Origin: a virus
Direction: 5' to 3' (one strand)
DNA length: 27,570 nucleotides
Virus record (IMG/VR): IMGVR_UViG_3300020459_000051
Location: 1 to 27,570 of that record
The position numbers and the translations under genes were made by a program. Each line of letters starts with the position of its first letter. Within the stretch, counting starts at the first letter, position 1. This document shows, one piece after another, positions 1 to 11,400 of this stretch. The notes beneath the pieces are model-generated. The model saw only the letters and a list, made by a program, of their open reading frames with translations, was not told the DNA's origin and searched no databases.

Positions 1-2
1 CA

Positions 3-65
3 AAATACATAATTACCTCTTGGGTTGAGGAATTTCCACTAAATTCACATAGTTTTAAAGAATAG
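3..65 (+). CDS. C-terminal end of an upstream gene (partial)
   Basis: One forward frame is open from the window edge to a TAG at 63-65 and reads ...ITSWVEEFPLNSHSFKE; the other two forward frames stop within the first 30 bases. The tail ends two bases before the late promoter that serves gp25, which is normal packing for a T4-like phage. Only about 20 residues are visible, so the gene cannot be identified. It could also be a chance open stretch. Confidence 0.4.
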   Translation, partial: KYIITSWVEEFPLNSHSFKE

Positions 66-66
66 G

Positions 67-74
67 TATAAATA
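67..74 (+). promoter_or_regulatory. T4-type late promoter upstream of gp25
   Basis: The exact octamer TATAAATA, the -10 element recognised by the T4-type late sigma factor gp55, lies just after the upstream stop codon. By the usual T4 spacing transcription would start near base 80, leaving a leader of about 20 bases before gp25. It would drive gp25, gp6 and the giant gp7-like gene as one late transcript. Confidence 0.8.
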
Positions 75-99
75 AAGTGAAGTAATATTATATTTCGCT

Positions 100-507
100 T
101 TGGCTTTAGTTGAAAAACGTACATCTCAAGTATTCAAGGACATTAGTCTATCCTTTAAGGCACATCCTATCACTAAGGATCTGCCAATATTGAAGAATGA
201 ACGTGCGATTGTAAGGTCTGTACGTAATTTGATCGAGACAATACCAACAGAAAGGTTTTTTAACTCCCTTATTGGTACTGATATTCGTGGATCACTGTTT
301 GAAATGTATACAAACAGCACTCGTACAGTCATCGAAGACCAAATTAATAGTACTTTAGAGAATTTTGAACCTAGAATTGAAAACGTTGAGTCGGTAGTTC
401 TAGGAAAACCTGATGCGAATGCTCTTGAAGTCACAATTTACTTTGACATCATAGGTTTAGAAGTACCTCGTCAGCAATTTTCATTCTTATTAGAACCAAC
501 TAGGTAA
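100..507 (+). CDS. 25: gp25 baseplate wedge / sheath initiator
   Basis: The 135-residue protein matches T4 gp25 in length (132) and layout. gp25 is the wedge component that sits at the inner baseplate and templates the first ring of the tail sheath. The diagnostic EPRIE motif is at residues 90-94, after a RFFNSLIGTDIRGSLFE stretch that corresponds to the family's conserved FDPEFG...LFE region. The start is TTG at 100: an in-frame TAA at 73-75 bars anything earlier, no ATG or GTG lies between, and MAL- is a usual beginning in marine relatives. No good Shine-Dalgarno is seen just before it. It is followed after 4 bases by gp6, its direct partner in the wedge, consistent with co-transcription from the promoter at 67. 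Confidence 0.93.
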   Translation: MALVEKRTSQVFKDISLSFKAHPITKDLPILKNERAIVRSVRNLIETIPTERFFNSLIGTDIRGSLFEMYTNSTRTVIEDQINSTLENFEPRIENVESVVLGKPDANALEVTIYFDIIGLEVPRQQFSFLLEPTR

Positions 508-511
508 AATA

Positions 512-2455
512 ATGCCATTTACACAATTTACCAACCTAGATTATGATCAAATTAAGACTGAGATAAAAAATTATCTTGCTTCAAACTCAAATTTTAAGGA
601 TTTTGACTTTGAAGGATCTAATTTTTCCGTTTTAATCGATACTTTAGCGTATAATACGTATATAAACTCATTCAATGCTAACTTAGTTGCTAATGAATCC
701 TTCTTAGATTCAGCAACCATCAGAGAAAACGTAATATCACTTGCTCGTAACATTGGATATGTTCCTAGATCAAGGACTGGAGCAAAAGCATCCGTTACTT
801 TTACTGTTGAGATCGATGATCCTAAGATAGGTCAACCAGATCAGATACCTTTTATTACATTAAATCCTGGTTTAGTTTGTGTTGGTAGTGTAAACGATAC
901 TTCTTACCGTTTTTCAATCTCAGAAGCGAAGACAGCGAACCTTTATACTAATAATGGTAAGAGATATGCTGATTTTGCTGTTGATATTATTCAAGGAACC
1001 CTTGTAAATGGTGCTTTTCTAGTAAATACTGATCAAGATCAGAGATTTATTCTTGGAAATGCTAATATTGATACATCAACTATAGTAGTCACAGTAAAAC
1101 CAACCAATATTAGTGGATTGGGTAGAGAATATAAGAAAGTTGACAATATTTTAAACCTAAGTAAGGATTCTGAGATCTTTTTAATACAAGAAGTACAGGA
1201 TGAAAAGGTTGAATTGCTCTTTGGTGATGGATTCTTTGGTAAAAAGTTGACAACGGGTGATCAAATAGGTGTTAGATACATTATAACTGACGGAACAGAG
1301 GGTAATGGAGCAGCTGCGTTCGATTTCCAAGGAACATTTGTTGATCATAATGGTAATAACATCAAACCAAACACTGTTGTAGATGTAACTACTGTTGTAC
1401 GTGCCTCAAATGGTTCTGAGAACGAGAATTTATCCTCTATTAAGTATTTGGCTCCTAGATTGTATTCGGCACAGTACAGGGCAGTTACACCAAGAGATTA
1501 TGAGGCAATAATTCAATCAATTTACCCACAAACAGAGTCTGTTGCGGTTGTTGGTGGTGAGGAATTAGATCCTCCACAGTTTGGTAAGGTACAAATCAGT
1601 ATCAAACCAAAAAATGGTACTTATGTCTCCGATTTTGATAAGCAACAGATCAAAAATCAGTTAAAAAATTATGCTATTGCTGGTATAAACTCAGAAATCG
1701 TTGATCTTAAGATATTATATGTGGAAATTGAGTCAACAGTTTATTATAACACGTCACAAATTACAAATTCTTCCAATTTACAAGCAAATATCTTAAATTC
1801 GCTTACTACATATGCGGACAATGTTGATATTAATAAGTTTGGTGGTAGATTTAAGTACAGTAAGATTAATCAACTGATTGATAGAGTTAATGAGGCTATT
1901 ACTTCTAATATTACAAAGGTAAGAATTAGAAGAGACTTAAAAGCACTAATAAATCAGTTTGCTCAGTATGAATTATGTTTTGGTAATAGATTCCATATTA
2001 ACTCTGAAGGATTTAATATCAAGAGTACTGGTTTCTACATCTCTGGGTGGAATAAAGTAGTTTATTTAACTGACATTCCTAATACAAATAGTAATGGTAA
2101 GTTAGATGGTAGTGATAAGGGAATTATTTGTATTGTTTCTAAGGATCTTAATAATGAAATGAAAATTGTAGCAAAAGATGTTGGTACAGTTGATTATAAG
2201 AAAGGTGAGATTATCTTAAATACTGTTAATATCACATCTACAGTTGCTCTAAATAATTTGATCGAAATACAAGCATTCCCCGATTCAAATGATGTAATTG
2301 GATTGAAGGATTTGTATCTCAGTTTTGACGTTTCTAATAGTAAGATAAATATGGTTAAGGATGTAATTGCATCAGGTGAAGACGTATCAGGCGTTGTATT
2401 CTCAAGAGATTATTACACATCAAGTTATTCTAACGGAACAATAGACAGAAAGTAG
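512..2455 (+). CDS. 6: gp6 baseplate wedge subunit (baseplate J-like)
   Basis: The 647-residue product is close to T4 gp6 (660). gp6 forms dimers that tie the six wedges together around the hub. The N-terminus carries the family signature: a short amphipathic stretch, DFEGSNFSVLIDTLAYNT from about residue 32, then NESF and the AxxxGYVPRS segment (NIGYVPRSRTGAKA, about 85-98). The middle has the J-like VxLLFGDGFFGKKL segment (about 232-245) and RAVTPRDYEAII (about 326-337), both typical of baseplate J/gp6 proteins. The ATG overlaps the end of gp25 by spacing only (4 bases), with an AGG near the gp25 stop as a likely ribosome site. The TAG is one base before the next ATG, so gp25, gp6 and the giant gene look translationally linked. 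Confidence 0.95.
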   Translation: MPFTQFTNLDYDQIKTEIKNYLASNSNFKDFDFEGSNFSVLIDTLAYNTYINSFNANLVANESFLDSATIRENVISLARNIGYVPRSRTGAKASVTFTVEIDDPKIGQPDQIPFITLNPGLVCVGSVNDTSYRFSISEAKTANLYTNNGKRYADFAVDIIQGTLVNGAFLVNTDQDQRFILGNANIDTSTIVVTVKPTNISGLGREYKKVDNILNLSKDSEIFLIQEVQDEKVELLFGDGFFGKKLTTGDQIGVRYIITDGTEGNGAAAFDFQGTFVDHNGNNIKPNTVVDVTTVVRASNGSENENLSSIKYLAPRLYSAQYRAVTPRDYEAIIQSIYPQTESVAVVGGEELDPPQFGKVQISIKPKNGTYVSDFDKQQIKNQLKNYAIAGINSEIVDLKILYVEIESTVYYNTSQITNSSNLQANILNSLTTYADNVDINKFGGRFKYSKINQLIDRVNEAITSNITKVRIRRDLKALINQFAQYELCFGNRFHINSEGFNIKSTGFYISGWNKVVYLTDIPNTNSNGKLDGSDKGIICIVSKDLNNEMKIVAKDVGTVDYKKGEIILNTVNITSTVALNNLIEIQAFPDSNDVIGLKDLYLSFDVSNSKINMVKDVIASGEDVSGVVFSRDYYTSSYSNGTIDRK

Positions 2456-2456
2456 A

Positions 2457-5400
2457 ATGAGCATAGAATTTGATAAAAAAGTACAAGTAAATAAAATCTT
2501 AGAAAGTCAGCTACCAGAATTTGTGGTAGCTGATTTTCCATTAGCAGTTGATTTTTTAAAAACTTATTACCATTCTCAAGAATATCAAGGTTCTGCTGGT
2601 GATTTAATCGATAACTTTGATCGTTATATCAAGGTTGATAACTTAGTACCAGAAGTTATCACTGGATCAGTTACTCTAATTGATGCAATCGATACTAGTT
2701 CAACAACTATTACAGTTGATTCTACTAAGGGGTTTCCTTCTGAGTATGGATTATTAAAGATTGATGATGAAATAATAACATATACAAGTAAAACTACAAC
2801 ATCTTTCCAAGGTTGTATTCGTGGTTTTAGTGGAATTACCAATTACAGTCTTGGTATAGAGTCTTCAATAGAGAATGTTAATAGACAAAATTTAGAATTT
2901 AAAGATACTGACGCTGCTTCTCATATATCTGGCACTAAAATTACTAATCTTAGTGTACTATTTTTACAGGAATTCTACAGAAAGTTAAAGAAAACTTTTT
3001 TACCTGGATTAGAGGATAATGAATTTGCTGCTGGTGTAGATGTTGGTAATTTTATTAAGACTGCCAGATCATTTTACCAATCAAAAGGTATATCTGAATC
3101 TGTAAAGATTCTTTTTAAAGTCTTATATGGTAAGGATGCTAAAGTTTTAGATCTTGAAGAACGATTAATCAAACCATCAGGTGCTGAGTATATTCGTAGA
3201 GAAGTTATAATAGCAGAAAGAATAAGTGGTAATCCTTCTAACTTGGTTGGACAAACGATAACCAAGTCTACAGATGCTCAAACAAGTGGATCTGTATCTG
3301 AGGTTGAGATTTTAACCAGAGATAGGAAGGAATATTATAAAATTTCCTTATTTGTTGGTTTTAGTGATAGGGATTTAATTGAAGGTACATTTACAATACC
3401 AGGAAAATCAAAAGTATTGGAATATGTTTCTGCTCAATCTGAGATAATATCAGTAGATTCTACAATTGGTTTTCCAGCATCAGGTGATTTTGTCGTTGAT
3501 GGCAATATTATTACATACTCTTCTAAATCTATTAATCAATTTTTTGGATGTTCTGGTGTAAATAAAAATATTGAAGTAGCATCTGATTTAAGATCTATAG
3601 AAACTATTTTTGGTTATGAAAACGGAGATATTAACAAAAAGTCTGAATTAAGAATTACTGGTGTTTTATCTGAATTTGTACCTGATGGTGACATTAGTCT
3701 AATAAGCGAAGGACAGGAGATTTATGTTAGGAATTTAGGTGAATATATTACAAACCCAATTGAAGTTGATAAATCATTCAAGCAAATTTTTGCCAATTCA
3801 TGGATTTATAATACTAGTTCCAGATATCAAATTAATGGATTTATTAATGCTGGAGATACAACATTTGAGTTAGCAAGTGAAATTGATAAATCAAGTTTAA
3901 AAGAAGGTGATAACTTTGTTATTTTAAGAAGAAATACACAAACTGAAGTTGGTGGTGGTCAAATTATACAAATTGATCTACCCAATTTAATACAAACAAA
4001 TAGAATTTGGTTAGATGAGACTTTAGATCCCAATCCAAATGCTTATTATGATGTAAGAAGAGTTATTAATAAGGCATCGGCAAAGAATACTGGAATTGGT
4101 ATTACATATGGCAATAATAAAGTCTTATCTGATATATTAAATGTATATACTGATGATAGTGATTATGGATATGTTGCTTCAAACTCATTACCCAGTTTTG
4201 AGATAGATGCTGAATCTATTGTAAACACTATTTCAGCAGGTGAAGAACCATTTTTAACCAGTCCAGCTAAAACTGACCCTCTAACAAATTATCCAATAGA
4301 TTTTTTAGAGTTTACTTTCCCAACTGAGGTTAAATTTAATAGTGGTGATGCTGTTGTCTATAGAGCAGGAACAGGAACAACTGAACCAACTTTACTAACA
4401 GGAACAGGAACAACCATTGGATTGGAGAATAATGGAGTTTATTATGCTGGTGTTGGTACAGATAGAAGAAAGGTTAAATTATATCAATCAATAAGTGCTA
4501 TTGATTTTGGAAGTCCTATAGGATTCAACTCAACACCTGGTAATGGAGTATCTCACAATTTACATCCAGTATCTACTGATAATAAGAAAATAAGAGATAA
4601 TAGAACTCTTCGCAAGTTTAATTTATCTCAAAATTTAAATGTCAGCACCAATGAGCAAAGACCAGTTAATGATATTGGACTATTGGTTAATGGTGTTCAG
4701 ATAAGATCTTGTATATCAGATGATATTATCAATTATGGACCTATAGAATCTATAGATGTCTTTAATAGTGGTACTGGTTACGATATTGTTAATCCACCTA
4801 GATTTGTTATAGAAAATCCCACTGGTGTTGGTACAGATTTAACTGCACAATACAATACTACAGTATTGGGTGCTGCCACAACAGCATTATGCGAACCAAT
4901 TCTTAGTGGAAGTGTTGATGAAATAATCGTAGATGAACAAAATTTTGACATTGATAGAGTAACATCAGTTTCATTAACTGGTGGTAATGGTTCTGGTTGT
5001 TTATTAGAACCAATTGTCGGTCCAAGATTTAGGGAGGTACAATTTGATAGTCGTGATATATTCTTCTCAGGTGGATTGGATATTCAAGAAGAAACTATTA
5101 CATTTAAAGGAATTCACAATTTTGTAGATGGTCAGTTAATATATTACAATAGTAATGGTCATGATCCAATAGGAATTACTGCTTTTAAAGAAGCAAGTAC
5201 TACCGTTACAGAATATCTTACTAATGGAGCACCTTATTATGTTAAGGTTCTAAACCCATCAAGAATCAGATTGTTTAAAAGACCTGATGATGCTTTACAT
5301 GGTGTTGCTGGTATTAATACTATAGGATTCTCAACAGCAACAAGTGCTGCTGGTATTCATAAGTTTAGAACAACTTCTAAGAATACTTTGAGATCTGTTA

Positions 5401-8400
5401 AGGTATTGTCATCGGGATCTGATTACCAATACAGAAGATTACCAGTTCAACCTTCAGGAATATCTACTTCTTATGATAGTATAATCTTTAAAGATCATGG
5501 ATTTAGAAATAATGATGTTATAGAATACACCACAATGGTTGGTTTGGGTGTAGATTCACCTACAACTATTGAAGGTTTAGATACTGCTCGTTCATATAGA
5601 GTTGTTAAAGTAGATGATGATTCATTTAAACTAACTGATGCTGGTATTGGGGGAACAATAACATCTGATTATAGTAGAAGAAAATATGTTAACTTAAAAT
5701 CTGTTGGTACTGGGTATCAGGTATTTAAATATCCAGATATTAAAGTAACTGTAGAAGCTACTTCCGATTCAAATATTGCGGCTGATTTTACCAATTTAAT
5801 AACACCAATTGTTACTGGTAAGATAGTTGGTTCATATGTTTATGAACAAGGTAGTCATTATGGATCAAGAGTTGTAAATCATAAATTAAAATCTAATATC
5901 ATTATTCAAAATGGTCAGGATGCTGAAGTAAAAACCTTTGTAGAAAATGGATTAATTCAAGATGTTTTCGTTCTTAATAGAGGCAGTCAATATTATTCTC
6001 TACCAGAATTACAAATAAGTGGTCCTACAGGTAGTGGAGCGCAATTAAAGCCAATTATCAATGCTGATGGTCAATTAATTGATGTTGTAGTTATTAATAC
6101 TGGTATTGGATACTCTGATACGAGTACAAATATATTTGTCAATTCTAGAGGACATAATGGTTTACTGGATGCTAGAGTAAGAGAGTTGTCTATTGACAGA
6201 GTAAATCATGAAAATACTGTTGGAAATTATCATTTATCACCAGATCCTACATCATGGCAATATGACGAGGACAATAAAAAAAGATTAAGTGATTTCCCAG
6301 ATACAGTAACTTATAATATTACTGCTTATAGTAAGCAATTGGCAGAAGAATTTGATGATGTTGGAGTTGATGTTGCTGCTGGAATAGGAACTCATTCACC
6401 GATAATTGGTTGGGCATATGATGGTTGTCCAATTTATGGTCCTTATGGGTATTCAGATCCTGATGATATTGGAGAAGTTAAGCGTTTAATCTCAGGATAT
6501 ACTAAAGATATCAATTGGTTTGACAGACCAGATGTTCCTTCTGGATTCTTTGTAAATGACTGGAAATATAATGCTCATGGTGACTTAGATAATCATAATG
6601 GAAGATTCTGTAAGACTCCAGAATTTCCTAATGGAATATATGCATACTTTGCTACTATAGCAAGTGATAATATTACACCTATATTCCCATACTTTATTGG
6701 TAAAACATATAGATTGCCATTGATTCAAGATAATATTTCTTTGGATCAGACTTTTGATTTCAATAATTCTAATTTATCTAGAAATACTTTCCCATACAAA
6801 GTTAATGATAGATTTGCCGACAACGATTTCTTAATTGAATCTAATGAGATTGTCAAGCAAAAATCTGTAGTTGAATCTGTTACTAAAGGGGTTGTTGATA
6901 GTTTCCAAGTTTTAGATGGTGGTACTGGATATAAAGTTGGAGATTTCACTACCTTTGATAATACTGGAACCAATGGAACTGGTGCTAGGGGAATGGTTGA
7001 TGAGATAGTTGGTATTGGTGTTTCTAATATTTCTACTGAACTTACTAAGTTTGAAAATGCTGTATTAGTCTGGGAGAATGAAAACCAAATTAATGCACAT
7101 TTCTTACCATCTTTACCTCTGAATGATGAAGATACCGTTCTAGTTTCTGGTCTCAGTACTTCTAATTACAAATTAAATAATTCATTTAAGATTGGTATTA
7201 GTACAAATGTCATTGGTTTAGGAAAGACAATGACTACTAATAACAATTCTGCTGGAATTGTTGAGGACATTTATGTAAATGAAATACCAAATACAGTTTC
7301 TATTGGTGGATCACTTCAAGTTGGTAGTGAAATTCTTAAAGTTCTGAATCTTTATAGTTTAGAAAAGATTATAAGAGTTAGAAGATATGGTACTGGTATT
7401 GGACATACATATGGATCTAACATTGATGTGATAAACAATCGCATTAGTATTCCAGTTAAGACGAATTACTTTGAATCTAAAGTTAATAAAATTGAATACT
7501 TCAATCCAAACAATTCCGTTGGATTGGGAACTACTAGTGGATCTACTTTAAATTATAATTATGGTGAAATTAATCTTCAAGTTCCAGTTCCTCCACAATC
7601 AATATATGTACCAAATCATCCATTTATAACAGGACAAAAGGTTAAATTAAGAAAACCATTAGCACAAGCATCTTTCCTTGTTGGTAGAGATGATGATGCG
7701 TCAAATCAATTCTACATTCCAAATCAATCTAGTGGTATAAGTGACGTATATGTTGTTAATAAGGGAACAGATTATATTGGTCTTGCTACAAACGCTGGAG
7801 CAGCAAAAACAGAATCTGGATTATATTTCTTTGGTAATGGTAGTAATGATTTTGAATATACTTTAGAATCTGATTACGATCAACTAACAGGACATATTAG
7901 TAGATTAGTTTCTACAGTTACTACAGAAGTAGGATTGGCAAATACAACAACTCATGGATTAAAGAATAAGGATTTAATATCTTTAAACGTTGTTCCTAAT
8001 GTGGTTGTTGGATTAGGATCTACTGCTCCAGTATCTGTTAGTTATAACAAAGAACATGATAAATTATTAATTAATTCTGTAATTTTTGAAGCATCTGATG
8101 TTAATCCTCTTAATAATCTGATAACAATTAATGATCATGGATATAAAACTGGTGACAAGTTATTCTATGATGGTGATGTAGTAGCTACTGGATTACAAAC
8201 AGGTGGATATTTTGTTCATCAAGTAGACTCAAGTACATTCAATTTATGCGAAACTTATAAAGATGCTGTGTCAATACCTCCAAGCATTGTTAATATTACT
8301 AATTCGGGTGGTAATAGGCAGGAAGTATCTTTAATTAATCCACAAATAACAGTTGTTAAAAATTCAGATTTAACGTTTGGTTTATCAACTAGTAGTTTAC

Positions 8401-11400
8401 TTGGATTTGAGTTTAAATTATTCTATGATAAGGAATTTAAAAATGAATTTACTAATGCTGGTGCGGCAGGAACTACATTTAATGTTTCTGGACTAGGAAC
8501 AGTTGGATTAGGTACAACTGGTGGACAACTGTTTGACTTTGGTGGAAATATTGTAGGTGCTGCGGTATCTATAGGATTCTCTACATCATTACCATCTGTA
8601 ATGTATTACACTCTAGAGAAAGGTGGATACATTAGCACTTCAGATACTAGTGTGCTTAATTACAATCAAATTAAATTTGTAGACAGTAGTTATTCTGGAG
8701 AATATAAAGTATTTGATATTACAGATGAAACATTTAAAATCTCTCCAAGAGCAGTACCTGAAGTTTTATATTATGAAAAGAATCAATGTGATACTATTGA
8801 ATATTCTAGCAAATCTACAACGGTAGTTGGACCAATAAAGAACGTTAAGTTAATATCTGAAGGGTTTAGTTATAAGAGTGTACCTGGATTTACTTCTGTT
8901 ACTAGTTTAAAAGGTGAAAATGCTAATATAGTAGCTTTATCTACTTCAATTGGTAAAATCAATCAGATAAGAATAATTGATTTTGGATTTGAATATTCTT
9001 CAGATAAGACATTACGACCAGAAGCATTTATTCCTCCTGTTGTTAGAATAGATGATTTGGATGTAATCGAAACTATTGAGGTTACTGATGGTGGTCTTGA
9101 TTACTTAAGTGCTCCTGATTTAATTCTTTATAATCCAGAGAGCAATGAAGTTGTTGATAGAACTTCATTAACTGCTAATGTTCCATACCAAAGTGTTACT
9201 GGAGTTAATGTAATTGCTCCAATTAAGGGTTTAGACTCAGTATCTCATAACGTTATTGCTATTAATAACTCTAATGGTATTGGTATTGTTTCTATGACCA
9301 CTAATGGAACAGTGGCTAGATGTGTTATGGAAACACCAATTAATGGGTATAATGAAGCACCATTTGCTGCTAATGATGAAATCTTTGTTGAAGGTATCCA
9401 ACTATTTGGAGAATCTGGTATAGGTACTCAACAATCATCTGTTTCTGGCGTAACTATTGATCCCAACTGGACTGGTTATAATTCCAAAGATTATAAGTAT
9501 CAGTTCTTTAAAGTTAAATCATACACTTCATCAAATCCAGACATACTTGAATTTGACTTAATTGGTGTAAGTACTAATCCAGGTATTGCTAAAACTTACC
9601 AATCTGGATATGCCAATATCATAAACAAATCTAAGTATCCAGTTTTTGCTCCACTTCAAAAAAGATCTAGGTTTGCACTTAATGAAAGATTGTTAGTTAA
9701 ACAAGGTCTTGATTTTGTAGAGAAAGACATTTTCATTGTTGAATCTAGAGAAGATTTTGTTAAAATTGATGGGTTAGATACATTAAAAATAGGTGATAGA
9801 ATTACTGGTGAATCTAGTGGTACTGTTGCAAGTGTAACTGGATTTAATAATAACAATGCTAAATTTAAGGTAGATTACTCTAATAGACAAGATTATGGTT
9901 GGTTGGATAATACTGGAAAATTAAGCGAAGATTTCCAAGTAATACCAAATAATGATTATTTCCAAAATCTTTCATATTCTATTAAGAGTGAGAAAACTTG
10001 GGACGAATTTGTTGATCCAGTTAATAGACTAGTTCATCCATCAGGTCTTAAGAATTTCTCAGATACTATAATTGAAAATAAAGTAGATACTAGAGTTGGT
10101 ATTGGAACTACTCAACCTGTAGCATCTTCTATTGTTCTTGATATTACTGCTGAGAGAAGAGTAGATACGATTAATTATTTTGATCTTGCTAATGATTATG
10201 ATGTAAGAGATGAAACTAATTCTAAATTTGTTAACTTTAGGAATAAGAGACTAACTGATTACACTAAGTGTAGAACAAATAGGGTTATTATTCATGATGA
10301 TATTAGTGGCAGATTCTCAAGTAAGGGAACCACGGATCTATTTACAGAAATAGAAGAAATTAACACAAATTATGCTAAGTATTTGGTACAGATTATAGAT
10401 CCAGATACTTTTGATACTCAAATTACAGATCTTGTAGTATTAACAACCACGGATGATGCTTTTATATTAGAAAAAACAACAGACTTTACTAATATAAAAC
10501 TTGGTGATTTTGGTGCTGATGTTGACACTTTTAATAGAAAGACTTTAACATTTACTCCTACTGAGAAATTTGAAAAGGATCATGATCTTAAGGTTCTTAA
10601 AACATCCTTTGGTAGTGATTTGGTATCTTCAGGTTCTAAGCAGTTTGGTTCTGTTGATTTAATTGGTAAAAATGTTGACGTTGCTATTGGTAGAACCACA
10701 TTTACTGGAAGTATAAGTGGAACAACATTAACCAGTGATGACTTTGATTTAACAACAGTAGTCAAAGTTGGTATTGGAACAACTCTAAGTGGACCAGGTA
10801 TTGAAGATGGAACTGAAATTGTAAGTATTGATAGTACTCATACTGCGACTTTAAGTAAGAGTCAAATAGTTTCAACTACTGATAAACTTGGATTTATAGA
10901 TTATGCCATAGGTAGAAGAGCAATTCCATTGGGAGTTACTACAACAACTATAGCAGAATTTTCACATACAGATTTCAATGCTTTCTATGCCAATTCAATA
11001 ATAAAAGATAAAGTTACAGGTGAATTAGATTATAACGAACTTATTATTAATTTTGATGGAGAAAGTACATATATTTCTGAAGTATATGGTGACGTATTAA
11101 ATGTTTCATTTAGTAGTAGTGATATTAGTAAGGTTGGTATTTTAACAACAAAGGTAGAATCTGGAGTTATTTCTTTTGATTGTATTAATGATAGAAATTC
11201 CGCATTAGTTGTTAGTACTAACATTGTTGGTTTGGGTACAACAACTGCTGGTATAGGAACATATCGATTTAACGTTTCAGGACAGCCAGATGGTGCTGAA
11301 AGAACTGTTAGATATGAATCCTCATATTCTGCTGATAAGGGTTCTTCAGGCAGCATACAACCAATGTTTGTAACGAAACCACTGATTATAGAAAATGATA

